Source: Vibrio sp. ED004
GTDB taxonomy: Bacteria > Pseudomonadota > Gammaproteobacteria > Enterobacterales > Vibrionaceae
Direction: 5' to 3'
NCBI RefSeq assembly: GCF_023206395.1
Contig: NZ_CP066149.1
Location: 3,410,001-3,474,000 of the forward strand
Length of the DNA stretch: 64,000 bases
In this document: one piece after another, positions 26,076 to 36,234 of the stretch
Layout of the letters: each line of letters begins with the position of its first letter
How positions within the stretch are numbered: position 1 is the first letter of the stretch
Made by a program: the position numbers and the translations under genes
Notes under the pieces: model-generated
The model's database searches: none
Seen by the model: the letters and a program-made list of their open reading frames with translations, nothing else
Told to the model about the DNA's origin: nothing

Positions 26076-27335
26076 CTAACCTCGAATGATCATTTGCTCG
26101 CGCTCAGGACCTACCGATACCATTACAATTGGCACACCCATCAACTCTTCGATACGAGTTACGTAATCTTGTGCGGCTTGAGGAAGGCTCTCAAACGTGC
26201 GGCAACCCGTGATGTCTTCATCCCACCCCGCCATATCTTCATAAACAGGTTTTAGTTCAGCCGTTTGTGGCCAAATTGGGTTCTCAGTGTGTTCACCTGA
26301 GTAAGCCGTACAAATCTTAAGTTCAGACAAGCCAGACAGGCAATCAATCTTAGTCAGTGCGATTTCAGTCGCGGCTTGCAGGTCAACACCGTTGCGAGTT
26401 GCCACCGCGTCGAAGTAACCCATATCACGTGGGCGACCGGTTGTTGCACCGTATTCGTTAGAGCTTTCTCGGAAGCTGTCTTGCTCTTCCATTGCAGTTA
26501 CTAACGTGCCGGTACCAACAGACGAGCTGAAAGATTTAGCAACTGCAATTACACGTTCAGGACGAAGGGCAGGTAGACCACTACCAATACCTGCGTAAGC
26601 GGCAGTAACATTGGAAGACGTCGTCCAAGGGTATTCACCGTAGACAAGGTCACGGCCTGCACCTAATTGAGCTTCAAACAGTAGGTTTGCGTCTTGTGAT
26701 TGCAGTGCTTTAAGTGGCTCAGTCACGTTGCAGATGAATGGGCGCCACGCTTTAGTTACTTCAAGTAGCCATTCTGTCATTTCAGAAGCGGTCTGAGAGA
26801 AGTCACATTGAGGGTATAGCGCTTTGAGCTGAGGCATTTTCCAATCAAGCAGGAATTGAATACGCTGCTCTAAAATCTCAGGCTGATTTAACCAACCCAC
26901 AAGAATGCCTTTCTTCATCACACGATCGCCGTACGCTGGCGCAATGCCTTGATGTGTCGAACCATAAGCGCCATCGCCTAAACGCTCTTCTTCAAGCGTA
27001 TCTTCAAGAGCGTGCAGAGGCAGACACAGTGTCGCACGATCTGAAATCGCCATTTTCACTTTGATGCCAGCCGCTTGTACTTCTGCAATCTCTTCAGTTA
27101 GCGCAGCAGGGCTGATCACCATGCCAGGGCCTAGAACCGCAGTACAATCAGGATTAAAAATACCACTAGGTAGTTGGTGCAGTTTGAATGTACCGAAGTC
27201 ATTTACCACAGTATGACCTGCATTGTTTCCGCCTTGGAAACGAATGCTAGCAGAAGCTTGGTCTGCTAAAAAATCGACGATGCGGCCTTTGCCTTCATCA
27301 CCCCAGTTTGCGCCCACAACAACGATAGATGGCAT
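26076..27335 (-). CDS. purA: Adenylosuccinate synthetase, apparently a divergent paralogue
   Basis: Makes adenylosuccinate from IMP, aspartate and GTP. The 419-residue protein keeps WGDEGKG (catalytic Asp in place), NNAGHT with the catalytic His, STHQGIAPAYGDRV, the loop GATTGRPRDMGYFDA and the base-recognition LTKID. The sequence differs clearly from the housekeeping PurA of vibrios as I remember it (VVVGANWGDEGKG rather than VVLGTQWGDEGKG). It also stands outside the usual hflKC context, so it is probably the second copy that several vibrios carry. GGAGAA precedes the ATG. Confidence 0.85.
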   Translation of the reverse strand: MPSIVVVGANWGDEGKGRIVDFLADQASASIRFQGGNNAGHTVVNDFGTFKLHQLPSGIFNPDCTAVLGPGMVISPAALTEEIAEVQAAGIKVKMAISDRATLCLPLHALEDTLEEERLGDGAYGSTHQGIAPAYGDRVMKKGILVGWLNQPEILEQRIQFLLDWKMPQLKALYPQCDFSQTASEMTEWLLEVTKAWRPFICNVTEPLKALQSQDANLLFEAQLGAGRDLVYGEYPWTTSSNVTAAYAGIGSGLPALRPERVIAVAKSFSSSVGTGTLVTAMEEQDSFRESSNEYGATTGRPRDMGYFDAVATRNGVDLQAATEIALTKIDCLSGLSELKICTAYSGEHTENPIWPQTAELKPVYEDMAGWDEDITGCRTFESLPQAAQDYVTRIEELMGVPIVMVSVGPEREQMIIRG

Positions 27336-27450
27336 AATTTTTCTCCTAACTGATTGAGAAATTATGTTAGGCCTACAAGGTGGATAAGAGAAATTAATTA
27401 TCTTTATGATCTTGATAAGGATCCCATATGTTTTTTAACGTCTTACCCCA

Positions 27451-27496
27451 CAAGCGAGATTCCCTATCACGTTCGTCCCTCACTGTAGGGAATGAC
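27451..27496. repeat. Dispersed intergenic repeat, copy 1
   Basis: A 46-bp segment (GATTCCCTATCACGTTCGT... CACTGTAGGGAATGAC) repeated almost exactly at 27637-27681. It is the reverse complement of the repeat family arrayed at 53.0-53.3 kb. Inverted GGGAAT/ATTCCC ends let it fold as a hairpin. Confidence 0.8.
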
Positions 27497-27636
27497 GCGG
27501 AACGGTTATTCCTTACAGGAGGAATGTCGGGGTGGGGTCATCCCTCACTTTGTGGAATAACGATAACTAGGATAGAAACTTTAGAATAGCCGTCATTCCA
27601 GAACCGAGGAACGAGGTATCAGGAATCTCAAATCAT

Positions 27637-27681
27637 AAGCAAGATTCCCTATCACGTTCGTACCTCACTGTAGGGAATGAC
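27637..27681. repeat. Dispersed intergenic repeat, copy 2
   Basis: Near-identical second copy of the 27451 repeat. A partial third piece (CACTGTAGGGAATGATG) follows at about 27699-27715, and a diverged unit lies near 27590-27625. Confidence 0.8.
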
Positions 27682-27767
27682 GGGGTGGGGTCGTCCTTCA
27701 CTGTAGGGAATGATGAGATCACTTCATTGCAAAACAAATAAATACCATCATTGAGTTTGTTTCAACT

Positions 27768-27793
27768 AGCCCACCTCGCGTGGGCTTTTTTGT
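27768..27793 (+). terminator. Orphan terminator, copy of the tRNA-Val terminator
   Basis: Hairpin plus T6 matching the tRNA-Val terminator at 17218-17243 in 25 of 26 bases, yet no gene on this strand ends nearby. Confidence 0.65.
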
Positions 27794-27901
27794 GCCTGCA
27801 AAGCCCAGATTTTACTGCATGAATAAGATCTGAAACGACCTAGCGCTGACCATCAACTATTTGTTCCGCAAATCAGTGGTTCAAAATTCGGCATTGACAA
27901 A

Positions 27902-27916
27902 GTTTGACAATCAAAC
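27902..27916. promoter_or_regulatory. Palindrome GTTTGACAATCAAAC (putative MarR operator)
   Basis: A 15-bp inverted repeat upstream of the CDF/MarR pair. Its centre is 32 bp (three helical turns) from a second palindrome with related half-sites. This suits paired MarR-dimer binding. Confidence 0.55.
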
Positions 27917-27934
27917 TAAATTTCAATTAATTGC

Positions 27935-27947
27935 TTTGATTATCAAA
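27935..27947. promoter_or_regulatory. Palindrome TTTGATTATCAAA (putative MarR operator)
   Basis: A 13-bp inverted repeat, second of the pair, 70 bp upstream of the efflux gene start. The same 13-mer also lies at 16018. Confidence 0.55.
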
Positions 27948-28016
27948 TTACTTGCAAATCAAAGGGCTTTATTAACAACGCTCATCTAACCACAAACACC
28001 AGTTAAGGACGCTATT

Positions 28017-28952
28017 TTGAGTTTTCCAATACGTCATCAACACAACTTTTCTTCACATAACAGCCAAGGTGAGAAACGCACGTTCTATGTTTTGTTATTG
28101 ACCGTCGTTACCATGGTTGTCGAAATCGTTGCGGGTACTATTTATGGCTCCATGGCATTGCTTGCTGATGGTTGGCACATGGGGACGCACGCTGCGGCGT
28201 TTGGCATTACCCTATTTGCATACCGTTATGCGAAGAAACATTCCGAGAGCGAACGCTTCTCTTTTGGTACCGGTAAAGTCAGTGTGTTAGGGGGCTACAC
28301 CAGCGCGATTGCATTGGGGATTGTGGCATTGTTGATGCTGGTGGAATCGGTGCATCGCTTATTTAACCCACAAGCGATTCAGTTCAATGAAGCGATCATC
28401 GTTGCTTGTATTGGTTTAACTGTAAATGTGGTGAGTATGTTTTTACTTGGCGATCACCATCATGATCACGATAGTGAGCATGGTCATAAACATGGTGAGC
28501 ACCACGGACACCATCATGACCACAATTTACGCGCAGCCTACATGCATGTGTTGGCGGATACTCTAACTTCGCTGCTTGCGATCGTCGCACTGCTATTTGG
28601 TAAGTTTTACGGTTGGAACTGGTTAGATGCAGCAATGGGAATGGTTGGCGCATTCGTGATTGCTAAGTGGACGATGAACCTAATGAAACAGACAAGTCCA
28701 ATCCTGCTGGATGAGAATATCGACCAACATTATCGCGACTCAGTGACTGAAACCTTAACGCCTTATGCGTCGGTCACTGATTTCCATATGTGGAAGGTGA
28801 GTGGGCATCACTATTCAGCAGCGATTACTCTTGAATCAAACAGTGATAAAACCGTCTCTGAATATAAACAAATGCTCGCCAAGTTTGATAAGATTAATCA
28901 TCTTACTCTTGAAGTGCATTCAAACGACCATGCGAAATATAGAACAGCTTAA
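28017..28952 (+). CDS. CDF cation efflux transporter, DmeF-like
   Basis: A 311-residue cation diffusion facilitator. Six membrane helices, the metal site LLADGWHMGTH in helix 2, and ADTLTSLLAIVALL in helix 5 carrying the second Asp. A cytosolic loop at about residues 144-169 is extremely rich in His and Asp. That loop and sequence type fit the DmeF (Co/Ni, possibly Zn) group. It starts with TTG, preceded by AAGGAC. Its end overlaps the MarR gene by 23 nt. Confidence 0.85.
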   Translation: MSFPIRHQHNFSSHNSQGEKRTFYVLLLTVVTMVVEIVAGTIYGSMALLADGWHMGTHAAAFGITLFAYRYAKKHSESERFSFGTGKVSVLGGYTSAIALGIVALLMLVESVHRLFNPQAIQFNEAIIVACIGLTVNVVSMFLLGDHHHDHDSEHGHKHGEHHGHHHDHNLRAAYMHVLADTLTSLLAIVALLFGKFYGWNWLDAAMGMVGAFVIAKWTMNLMKQTSPILLDENIDQHYRDSVTETLTPYASVTDFHMWKVSGHHYSAAITLESNSDKTVSEYKQMLAKFDKINHLTLEVHSNDHAKYRTA

Positions 28953-29346
28953 CCAAATACTGACCGAGTTCTACGATAAAATGTCTTCGTGGGAGCAGTC
29001 TGTTGTCAAAGAGACAGGTTACTCTTTGGCTCAAGTACACACCATTGAAGTACTTGGTATGCATGGCGCGTTAAGAATGAAAGAGCTCGCTGAAAAGTTG
29101 GGTATCACCACGGGTACGCTTACTGTTCAAATCGAAAAGTTGGTTAAAGCTGAATTGATTGAGCGCCATGAACACCCAACGGACCGTCGTGCAATTGTGG
29201 TGGCATTGACCGATGAAGGTCAGAAGATCCACGTTCACCATAACCAACTCCACTTGAATTTGGTTAATGAGCTGACGCAAGACATCGAAGAAGACGAAAG
29301 AGCGGTGTTGTTGAAGTGCCTAACCAAGATGGTGAAAGCGTTTTAG
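28930..29346 (+). CDS. MarR-family regulator
   Basis: A 138-residue MarR protein: winged helix at about residues 45-100 (LRMKELAEKLGITTGTLTVQIEKL, then the wing HPTDRRAIVVALTDEG). The ATG at 28930 overlaps the efflux gene by 23 nt, which implies coupled translation and shared control. The upstream palindromes are the likely operators. Unusually, the effector of this MarR may be a metal, given its partner. Confidence 0.85.
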   Translation: MRNIEQLNQILTEFYDKMSSWEQSVVKETGYSLAQVHTIEVLGMHGALRMKELAEKLGITTGTLTVQIEKLVKAELIERHEHPTDRRAIVVALTDEGQKIHVHHNQLHLNLVNELTQDIEEDERAVLLKCLTKMVKAF

Positions 29347-29406
29347 TCAGCCTTAAGTTCAAACACTCGCTGATTCGCTATAAGGCGATTGACTAGAAAT
29401 CTAAAA

Positions 29407-29440
29407 ATGGACCTGACTCGAATTGAGTAGGTCCATTTTT
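29407..29440 (+). terminator. Terminator after marR-like gene
   Basis: Stem AAATGGACCT / AGGTCCATTT with a T-rich end, 60 nt after the MarR stop. Confidence 0.75.
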
Positions 29441-29909
29441 ATTGCCGTTTCCGCTCGACTATACAATCACCACTCGATGGGTTCACCGTTTGAAAATCAA
29501 GTCGAAATCTCCAATATTGCTCTTCGCTCGTGCTCATCTGATGAGCCAAAAAGTGTCACCTATAACTGGTAGGTCAATAATTGACCAAGGCGTTTTAATT
29601 CAGAGCCTTACATAGCAGTGCATTCAGGCCTTCACACCCCGTCAAATAGCTGTCTCTCACTTTTATCATTCAACTAATGTATATGTAACTTATTTGTGTT
29701 ATTGATAAATTTAACTTTAGTGAGTAGTCTCATTCGTTGTTTAAATGCAATTGAGAACGTTATAGCTAGTGGACTCAGAAGCCACAGTTTTAGACGCTCA
29801 TTATCGGTAAAAGCCATAACAATAATCAATTCGCACGAGTTGGGTATCCATTCTTCGATGCGATTCATTTAGATACTCATAGTTAATTTAGTAAAGACGA
29901 GCCACGTAT
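29441..29909. other. Intergenic region without recognised gene
   Basis: About 470 nt between the MarR terminator and the chemoreceptor. A 64-codon minus-strand ORF exists here (29674-29868), but its composition and lack of a ribosome site make it unconvincing. Otherwise I see only the AT-rich upstream region of the chemoreceptor. Confidence 0.4.
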
Positions 29910-31686
29910 ATGAACATAAAGAAAAAGCTCTATTCGCTGGGGATGTTCTCCATCTTCGGCATGATTTCATTGCTGTTTACCACATCGCAATTTGCAGACA
30001 CCACAGCTCAAATGAGTGAAGCCAAACAAATCACCAAAGATCTCGAAGTGCGATTGCTCAACCTTCGCCGTAACGAGAAAGATTTCTTACTGCGTAGCGA
30101 TATGAAATACCTCGACAAGTTCGACGTAAACTACAACAAATTCTTAGCGTCTGAATCTGAGCTAGATGCTGTGCTCAGTGAGCTAGGTTTAGCCAACAGC
30201 ACACATCTACGTGAAGACATCGAAACTTACCACACTAGTTTTGTTAACTTAGTTAAAGCGAGCGAAGTCTATGGGCTAGCGCGTGACAAAGGCTTGCTAG
30301 GCGAGTTTCATGTTTTGCTCGATAACATCAGTGCGACGGCCAGCGCTGAACAAAAAATCGAGCTTTACTTGTTCAATGACTTAATTGAAAAAGGTAACTT
30401 CGATCCGAGCGTACTTTCTATCACTTCTAACATGAGTAGTTTTCGGCAGCTTTGATAGACGCTGCTCGCCAAGTGGTTGAACAGAAAAGAGTGATAGGTT
30501 TACAGCATAACGAAGGATTGTTAGGTGAAGCGCGCTCTGGTTCACACGTTATCGAGACTCAGTTTAAAGAGTTCTCTGCGGTGCTAGACCAACAAACGCA
30601 GCAAGAGATGGACAAACTGTCGCTGATTAACAACATCCTTTGCGTCACGTTACTTGTCTCGATCATTCTGTTCAGCTGGTTAATTGTCCGTTCTATTATC
30701 GGCAAGATAGAGTCGTTACTCTCGGTGATCCGCAATATCGTTGATTCAAACGATGTGTCTATTCGCTCACACCTCGATGGTAAAGACGAACTCAGCACGC
30801 TAGGTCAATAATTCAACCAATTGCTTGACCAACTGGAAGGGCTTATCGCAGCATCTCAGTCTAAATCACTGCAACTGACACAAAGCACATCGAACATGCA
30901 TGACGAGTTAGAATCAGTAATCAAACAGTTTGAAGTGCAAGCTAACCATACCTCTACCATGACAACCTCAGTGCAAGAAATGGTACTCACGATTGGTGAG
31001 ATTTCAGAAAGCACATCGGTTGCGGCTGAAGGTGTACATCAAGCGAAAGTTAATGCCGACAAAGGCCGCGAAGTGGTTGTCGACACCATCAGCAATATTA
31101 CTCAGTTGTCTGAACGCCTTTCAAGCAGCCAAGATTCGATCAGCTCGTTAAACCATCATGTTGATCAAATTGGCGATGCAGTCAACATCATTCAAGGCAT
31201 TGCAGAACAAACCAACTTATTGGCATTGAACGCAGCCATTGAAGCAGCGCGTGCGGGTGAACAAGGTCGTGGTTTTGCCGTTGTTGCCGATGAAGTAAGA
31301 GCACTGGCTAGCAGAACGCACCAATCAACCACTGAAATCACCAGCGTTGTGACGGCAATTCAAAGCCAAATGAACGCTTCGATGACCGAGATTGAGAATG
31401 TAACCAACAAGGCCAACTGACTCTGAAAGATTCTGAAGAGCTCGATGCGAGCTTGCAACTTATCTTGAGCGATATGGAGAACATCCAAGGTAACTCAGAG
31501 CGAATTGCCTCTGCGATTGAAGAGCAGGGTGCAGTAATGGCGCAAGTGAGCGACTCAATCACCGAGCTGAATACCATTTCAAACGACAACAATGCTTCGG
31601 CGCAGCACTGTTTGGTTGAAGTGGATAAGGTCGCAGAACAAGCCAACGACATGGACCAAGCGGTCGCACAGTTTAAGACTTCGTAA
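29910..31686 (+). pseudogene. Methyl-accepting chemotaxis protein, frame interrupted three times
   Basis: Chemoreceptor that signals to CheA/CheW. An N-terminal membrane helix and a periplasmic helical sensor (LRRNEKDFLLRSD) are followed by a second membrane helix near 30630-30690, HAMP, and the signalling hairpin with [16 protein letters not shown] near 31215. Frame shifts occur near 30440 and near 31420. A TAA at 30809-30811 is in frame with what follows ([16 protein letters not shown]). The protein is otherwise continuous, about 590 residues. Read errors are likelier than decay. Confidence 0.85.
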
Positions 31687-31767
31687 ACATTCAGAGCAAA
31701 CTAAACCAAAGGCGTGGATCATCTGCGCCTTTTTGTGGCTGAGATTCAACTAGTTAAATGACGACAA

Positions 31768-31803
31768 TAAAAACGGCCCGATCTGGGGGAAGATCTGGGC
31801 CGT
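31768..31803 (-). terminator. Terminator of the 79-aa gene
   Basis: Stem ACGGCCCAGATC with its complement, loop TTCCCCC, then T5 when read on the minus strand, just beyond the stop at 31828. Confidence 0.8.
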
Positions 31804-31827
31804 GATATTACACCTTAATAAGGATAA

Positions 31828-32067
31828 TTACTTATTTCGGCCTTCCAGCACATCCAGTGCCAGTTCAACCGCTTTATCAATATTATCGCATCCCGCTAAC
31901 TTACCTGAGCTGATAGGACCAAGCACATTAGCGTATAACGAGAGCTGCTTGTTAAATGGCAGGCTCAACTGCTCATATAAACGCTGGCGAATCTCGGCAT
32001 GTTGCTCAGGAGCATGAGCAGCAAGGCTTTTCAAAGTGTCATAAACAAGAGTGGTGGTAGTGTTCAT
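31828..32067 (-). CDS. 79-aa conserved small protein
   Basis: A 79-residue protein, mostly helical (LVYDTLKSLAAHAPEQHAEIRQRLYEQLSLPF... NIDKAVELALDVLEG). The ATG at 32067 has AAAGAGA before it, and a strong terminator follows. The frame is open upstream to 32142 but those residues look non-coding. Function unknown. Confidence 0.65.
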   Translation of the reverse strand: MNTTTTLVYDTLKSLAAHAPEQHAEIRQRLYEQLSLPFNKQLSLYANVLGPISSGKLAGCDNIDKAVELALDVLEGRNK

Positions 32068-32307
32068 TGGTCTCTTTATCATTAAGTGGGATGCGCTTAT
32101 TTTATAATCTTTTTCATGTTCTTTTACTGTGATATATGTCATACAATATTATTAATGTTTTTATCTTTTGAATCTAATGAGAATAAGGCATTCCAAAATA
32201 GACTTAAGTATCTGTGAAATATAACTAAAATAATGACAAACTATCGAATAGACGAACGTATTGGCGCGTTTCTGGCAAACGGTTAAAGCTATAGGAAGAG
32301 GAACAAC

Positions 32308-33300
32308 ATGCACTACGACGTATTCAACGGAGACGCAGATGGCATAATCGCGTTGTTACAGCTGCGATTAAGTGAGCCAAAAGAGAGCGTGCTCATTACT
32401 GGCGTAAAGCGTGATATTAAGTTGGTTTCTCAAGCCGTGTCCCAAATCGCAGAGCAGGACGATCACGCGAGCGTAGACTCTGTCACTGTGTTGGATGTGT
32501 CGATGGAGAAGAACACCTGCATTACAGTCGTTGCTCGATAACGATATAAAGGTGTTTTATTGCGATCATCACCGCACGGGAGATATTCCTCAATCTAAGT
32601 ACCTTGATACGCTGATTAACACAGCTCCGGAATGTTGCACCAGTTTATTAATCAACCAAAAGCTAAAGGGTGAGTATGTTGCATGGGCAATTGCGGCGGC
32701 ATTTGGTGATAACTTAAAAGCGGTAGCGACACTACTAGCAACAGCTAGTGACTTTGACCAATCCCAAACTGACTTTTTAGAAGAACTGGGTACGCTCATT
32801 AATTATAACGGCTATGGCTCGTCGTTGAGTGATTTACACTTCACGCCAACTGAGCTTTACCAAGCTCTTTATCAATATTCGAACCCGTTTGATCTCTTGG
32901 ATGATAAAGACTCCGTATTTTTCAACTTCGTGCCGCTTATCAAACTGACAACCAACAATTATCAAACCTAACCCCAATCTACGAGAGTGACGTCGCGCGA
33001 GTGTTTGAGTTGCCAGGGGAAACTTGGGCAAGGCGTATTAGTGGAGTCTTTGGGAATGAAATCGTTAATCAAGATCCAGATCGAGCGCAAGCCGTATTAA
33101 CCCAAAACCAAGATGGCGAATCTTATACTGTGAGTTTGCGAGCGCCGTTATCTAATAGAATGGGTGCTGATGAAATTTGCTCTAGTTTTGATACGGGTGG
33201 TGGGAGAAAAGCCGCAGCTGGTATTAATCAGCTTAATGAAAATAATAAGATGAATTTTATTTCCAAAATTGAGACTTATTATTCATCTGTTGGCGAATGA
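32308..33300 (+). pseudogene. DHH-family phosphoesterase, two frameshifts
   Basis: A DHH-superfamily hydrolase of about 330 residues. VFNGDADGI (motif I, residues 5-13), LDVSMEKN, then CDHHRTG (the DHH motif). The C-terminal DHHA1-like part has a glycine-rich GGGRKAAAGIN end. The family cleaves phosphodiesters in short RNAs or dinucleotides. Frames change near 32515 and near 32970; the protein otherwise runs on. AGGAAGAGGAA precedes the ATG. Confidence 0.82.
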
Positions 33301-33791
33301 ATGACCTGAAAGTTTAAGATTTAAACCGCCCAAAAGTATGCTTTATTACTTTGAACTTCAATTCCTGACCTAAACCTCTAGCATATTTCAAGCTATTGGT
33401 GCTCATTGATTTTAGTGATGTCACTCGCAATGTAAAACTTCCTGTCGCCAGTGCTAGCGGGGTCTGCGAAGGTTGGTTTTCATTTTTCAACTCAACATTT
33501 TTTACCGATTGGATTATTTTAGAAGTTACTTAATTACCTCGGTGAATTAAGTGGCTTAATTTATTTTTCTGATAAATAGTTTGAGCGATAAATATCTATT
33601 TTTAGCATTCTAATTTGAATGAAAAGTCAAAGTCATATTGATTCTAATATTCAATCTGTGACTTAAAATCACAAGTTAAATCAAAGGTCATCTTTTCCTA
33701 TAAATTCCATTACTTATCTATAAATATTCATGGCTAAAATGAATTGGTTCGGTTGTGATTGGCACAGCTGTTGAGTAAGGAAGTGGGACTA
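33301..33791. other. AT-rich region upstream of the chitinase gene
   Basis: About 490 nt with no convincing ORF. It must contain the chitinase promoter. Several AAATCAAAG/GATTTTAG-like stretches are present, but no repeat or hairpin that I can assign. Confidence 0.4.
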
Positions 33792-35979
33792 ATGTTGAAA
33801 CGTAAAGCTCTACAATTAGCAGTATCGGTCGGCATGGCGGCAATGTCTGGTGCTGTTTATGCGAATGGTTCAGACATGACAAATCCAGATTCTGGTGTCG
33901 TGGTGGGGTATTGGCACAACTGGTGTGAGGGTGGTGGTTACCAAGGCGGTAATGCGCCATGTGTGACACTGGACGAAGTGAACCCGATGTACAACATTGT
34001 GAATGTGTCATTCATGAAGGTTTACGACGTGGCTGATGGTCGAATCCCAACTTTTAAACTGGACCCAACCATTGGGCTTTCAGAAGAACAGTTTATTGAC
34101 CAAATCTCTGAACTCAACAAGCAAGGTCGCTCTGTACTGATAGCGCTGGGTGGTGCAGATGCACACGTAGAGCTTGAAACCGGTGACGAAAGAGCCTTTG
34201 CTGATGAGATCATTCGACTTACTGAACGCTACGGCTTTGACGGTCTTGATATCGACCTAGAGCAAGCGGCAGTAACCGCAGCAAACAACCAAACTGTAAT
34301 TCCAGATGCACTAAAGCTAGTGAAAGAACACTATCGCGCTGAAGGCAAAAACTTCCTTATTACTATGGCGCCTGAATTCCCGTATCTAACGACTGGCGGA
34401 AAATACGTACCTTACATCGACAATCTAGAAGGTTACTATGACTGGATTAACCCACAATTTTACAACCAAGGTGGCGATGGCATCTGGGTTGAAGGTGTTG
34501 GTTGGATCGCTCAAAACAATGATGCGCTAAAAGAAGAGTTCATCTACTACATTTCTGATTCTCTAATCAACGGTACGCGTGGCTTCCACAAGATCCCACA
34601 CGACAAACTTGTGTTTGGTATCCCTTCAAGTATCGATGCAGCAGCAACCGGTTTTGTTCAAGAGCCACAAGATTTGTATGACGCGTTCGATAGCCTTACG
34701 GCGCAAGGTCAGCCTCTGCGCGGTGTAATGACTTGGTCTATTAACTGGGACATGGGTACTAATAAGAACGGCCAGCAATACAACGAACAATTTATTAAAG
34801 ACTACGGCCCGTTTGTTCATGGTCAAGTGACACCGCCGCCAGTTGAAGGTGAACCTGTACTGAAAGGTGTTGAGAACTCGCGCGTTTTACACGGAACGGC
34901 TTTCGACCCAATGGAAGGCGTAACCGCAACAGATAAAGAAGATGGCGACTTAACATCATCTATTGATGTTGAAGGTTACGTTGAAACCAGTGTTATCGGT
35001 ACTTATGTTCTGACTTACCGTGTGAAAGACAGCGACAACAATGAAACAACCAAAGCAAGAACAGTAGAAGTTTATAGCCAAAAACCCGTTTTCGATGGCG
35101 TATCAGATACAACAGTAATACTTGGTACTGCATTTGATCCGATGGCTGGTGTGACTGCAAACGATGCTGAAGATGGTGATCTAACGAGTTCGATTACACA
35201 CACAGGCAGTGTCGATGTGAATGAAATGGGCAACTACACGCTTGTATATAGTGTGACAGACAGTGCTCATCAAACCGTCACTGCAGAGCGTAAAGTGTCT
35301 GTGACTGATGGTTCTAACTGTGCAGCAGCATGGGATGCCGGCACCGTTTATGTTGAAGGTGACCAAGTATCACACGATGGCGCAACGTGGGAGCGGGTTG
35401 GTATACTCGCGGTGAAGAGCCAGAACGACAGGTGAGTGGGGCGTTTGGAGAAAGGTTTCAGACAGCTCATGTGGTGGCAACCCTGATCCAGGTGACGACC
35501 CAGAACTGAACGTATCTGGCCTTAAGTCAGAATATGTACTGAATAACGGCAATGTACGTTTAGAGTTCACACTGACATCAAACGAAGCGCTAGATGTGAC
35601 AGCGATGGTAATTGACAGCGCAGGTACTGTCGTTGAGCAGACAAAAGTTAACCTAACTGACAGCCGTGCAATCACAACGGATCTGTACGATGTAGCCGAA
35701 GGCCAATACAAGCTTGAAGTCGTAGGTAAAGCAACAGACGGCGAAATGGTAATGATCGATAATTCATTCGCTATCAAAGAAGAGGGCGGCACAACGCCAC
35801 CTCCAGGTGATTACCCTCCGTATGAAGCCGGAACGAATTACGAAGCGGGCGATATTGTAGTCGGCAGCGACAATGGTTTATACGAATGTAAGCCTTGGCC
35901 ATACACGGCTTGGTGTGCAAGCGCATCTTACGCTCCGGGAGATAGCCAATATTGGCAAGATGCTTGGACAAAGCTTTAA
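33792..35979 (+). pseudogene. Secreted GH18 chitinase with CBM5/12 modules, two single-base deletions
   Basis: Secreted chitinase of about 729 residues. A signal peptide ends near AVYA. The GH18 barrel (residues about 30-345) has the catalytic DGLDIDLE. Two immunoglobulin-like repeats follow (each with VTAxDxEDGDLTSSI), then a CBM5/12 (AWDAGTVYVEGDQVSHDGATW... WGVWRKV) and a last chitin-binding module (YEAGTNYEAGDIV). Deletions near 35389 and 35422 break the first CBM, yet both halves match the family when the two bases are restored. The start is the ATG at 33792. Confidence 0.88.
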
Positions 35980-36020
35980 TCAACTAGCTCTGTAGACTAA
36001 GCACCATAAAGTAAAAGATC

Positions 36021-36048
36021 AAAGAGAGGCCATCATGCCTCTCTTTTT
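36021..36048 (+). terminator. Terminator after chitinase
   Basis: Stem AAAGAGAGGC / GCCTCTCTTT, loop CATCAT, followed by T's, 40 nt after the chitinase stop. Confidence 0.85.
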
Positions 36049-36234
36049 ATTTGGGTAATCCACTCATGAGTTCGGTGTTATTGATGTCACCACTTTTACT
36101 GACGGCACATATAGCGGCTAGGGCGACAAGAGACTTTGCTTTAGATCAAAATAAGAGTGATTATCAATTGTATTACTTGTCTGAAAACTGCACTATGCGC
36201 TCACTGAATTTTCAATTTTGTAAATATTTAAATA

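Noticed and set aside
26076..27335. PurZ (2-aminoadenine synthesis) instead of PurA
   Set aside because: The catalytic Asp of WGDEGKG and the His of NNAGHT are kept, and no companion phage Z-genome genes are present.
29674..29868. 64-aa minus-strand ORF
   Set aside because: No ribosome site, unremarkable composition and no neighbour to support it; likely chance in non-coding DNA.
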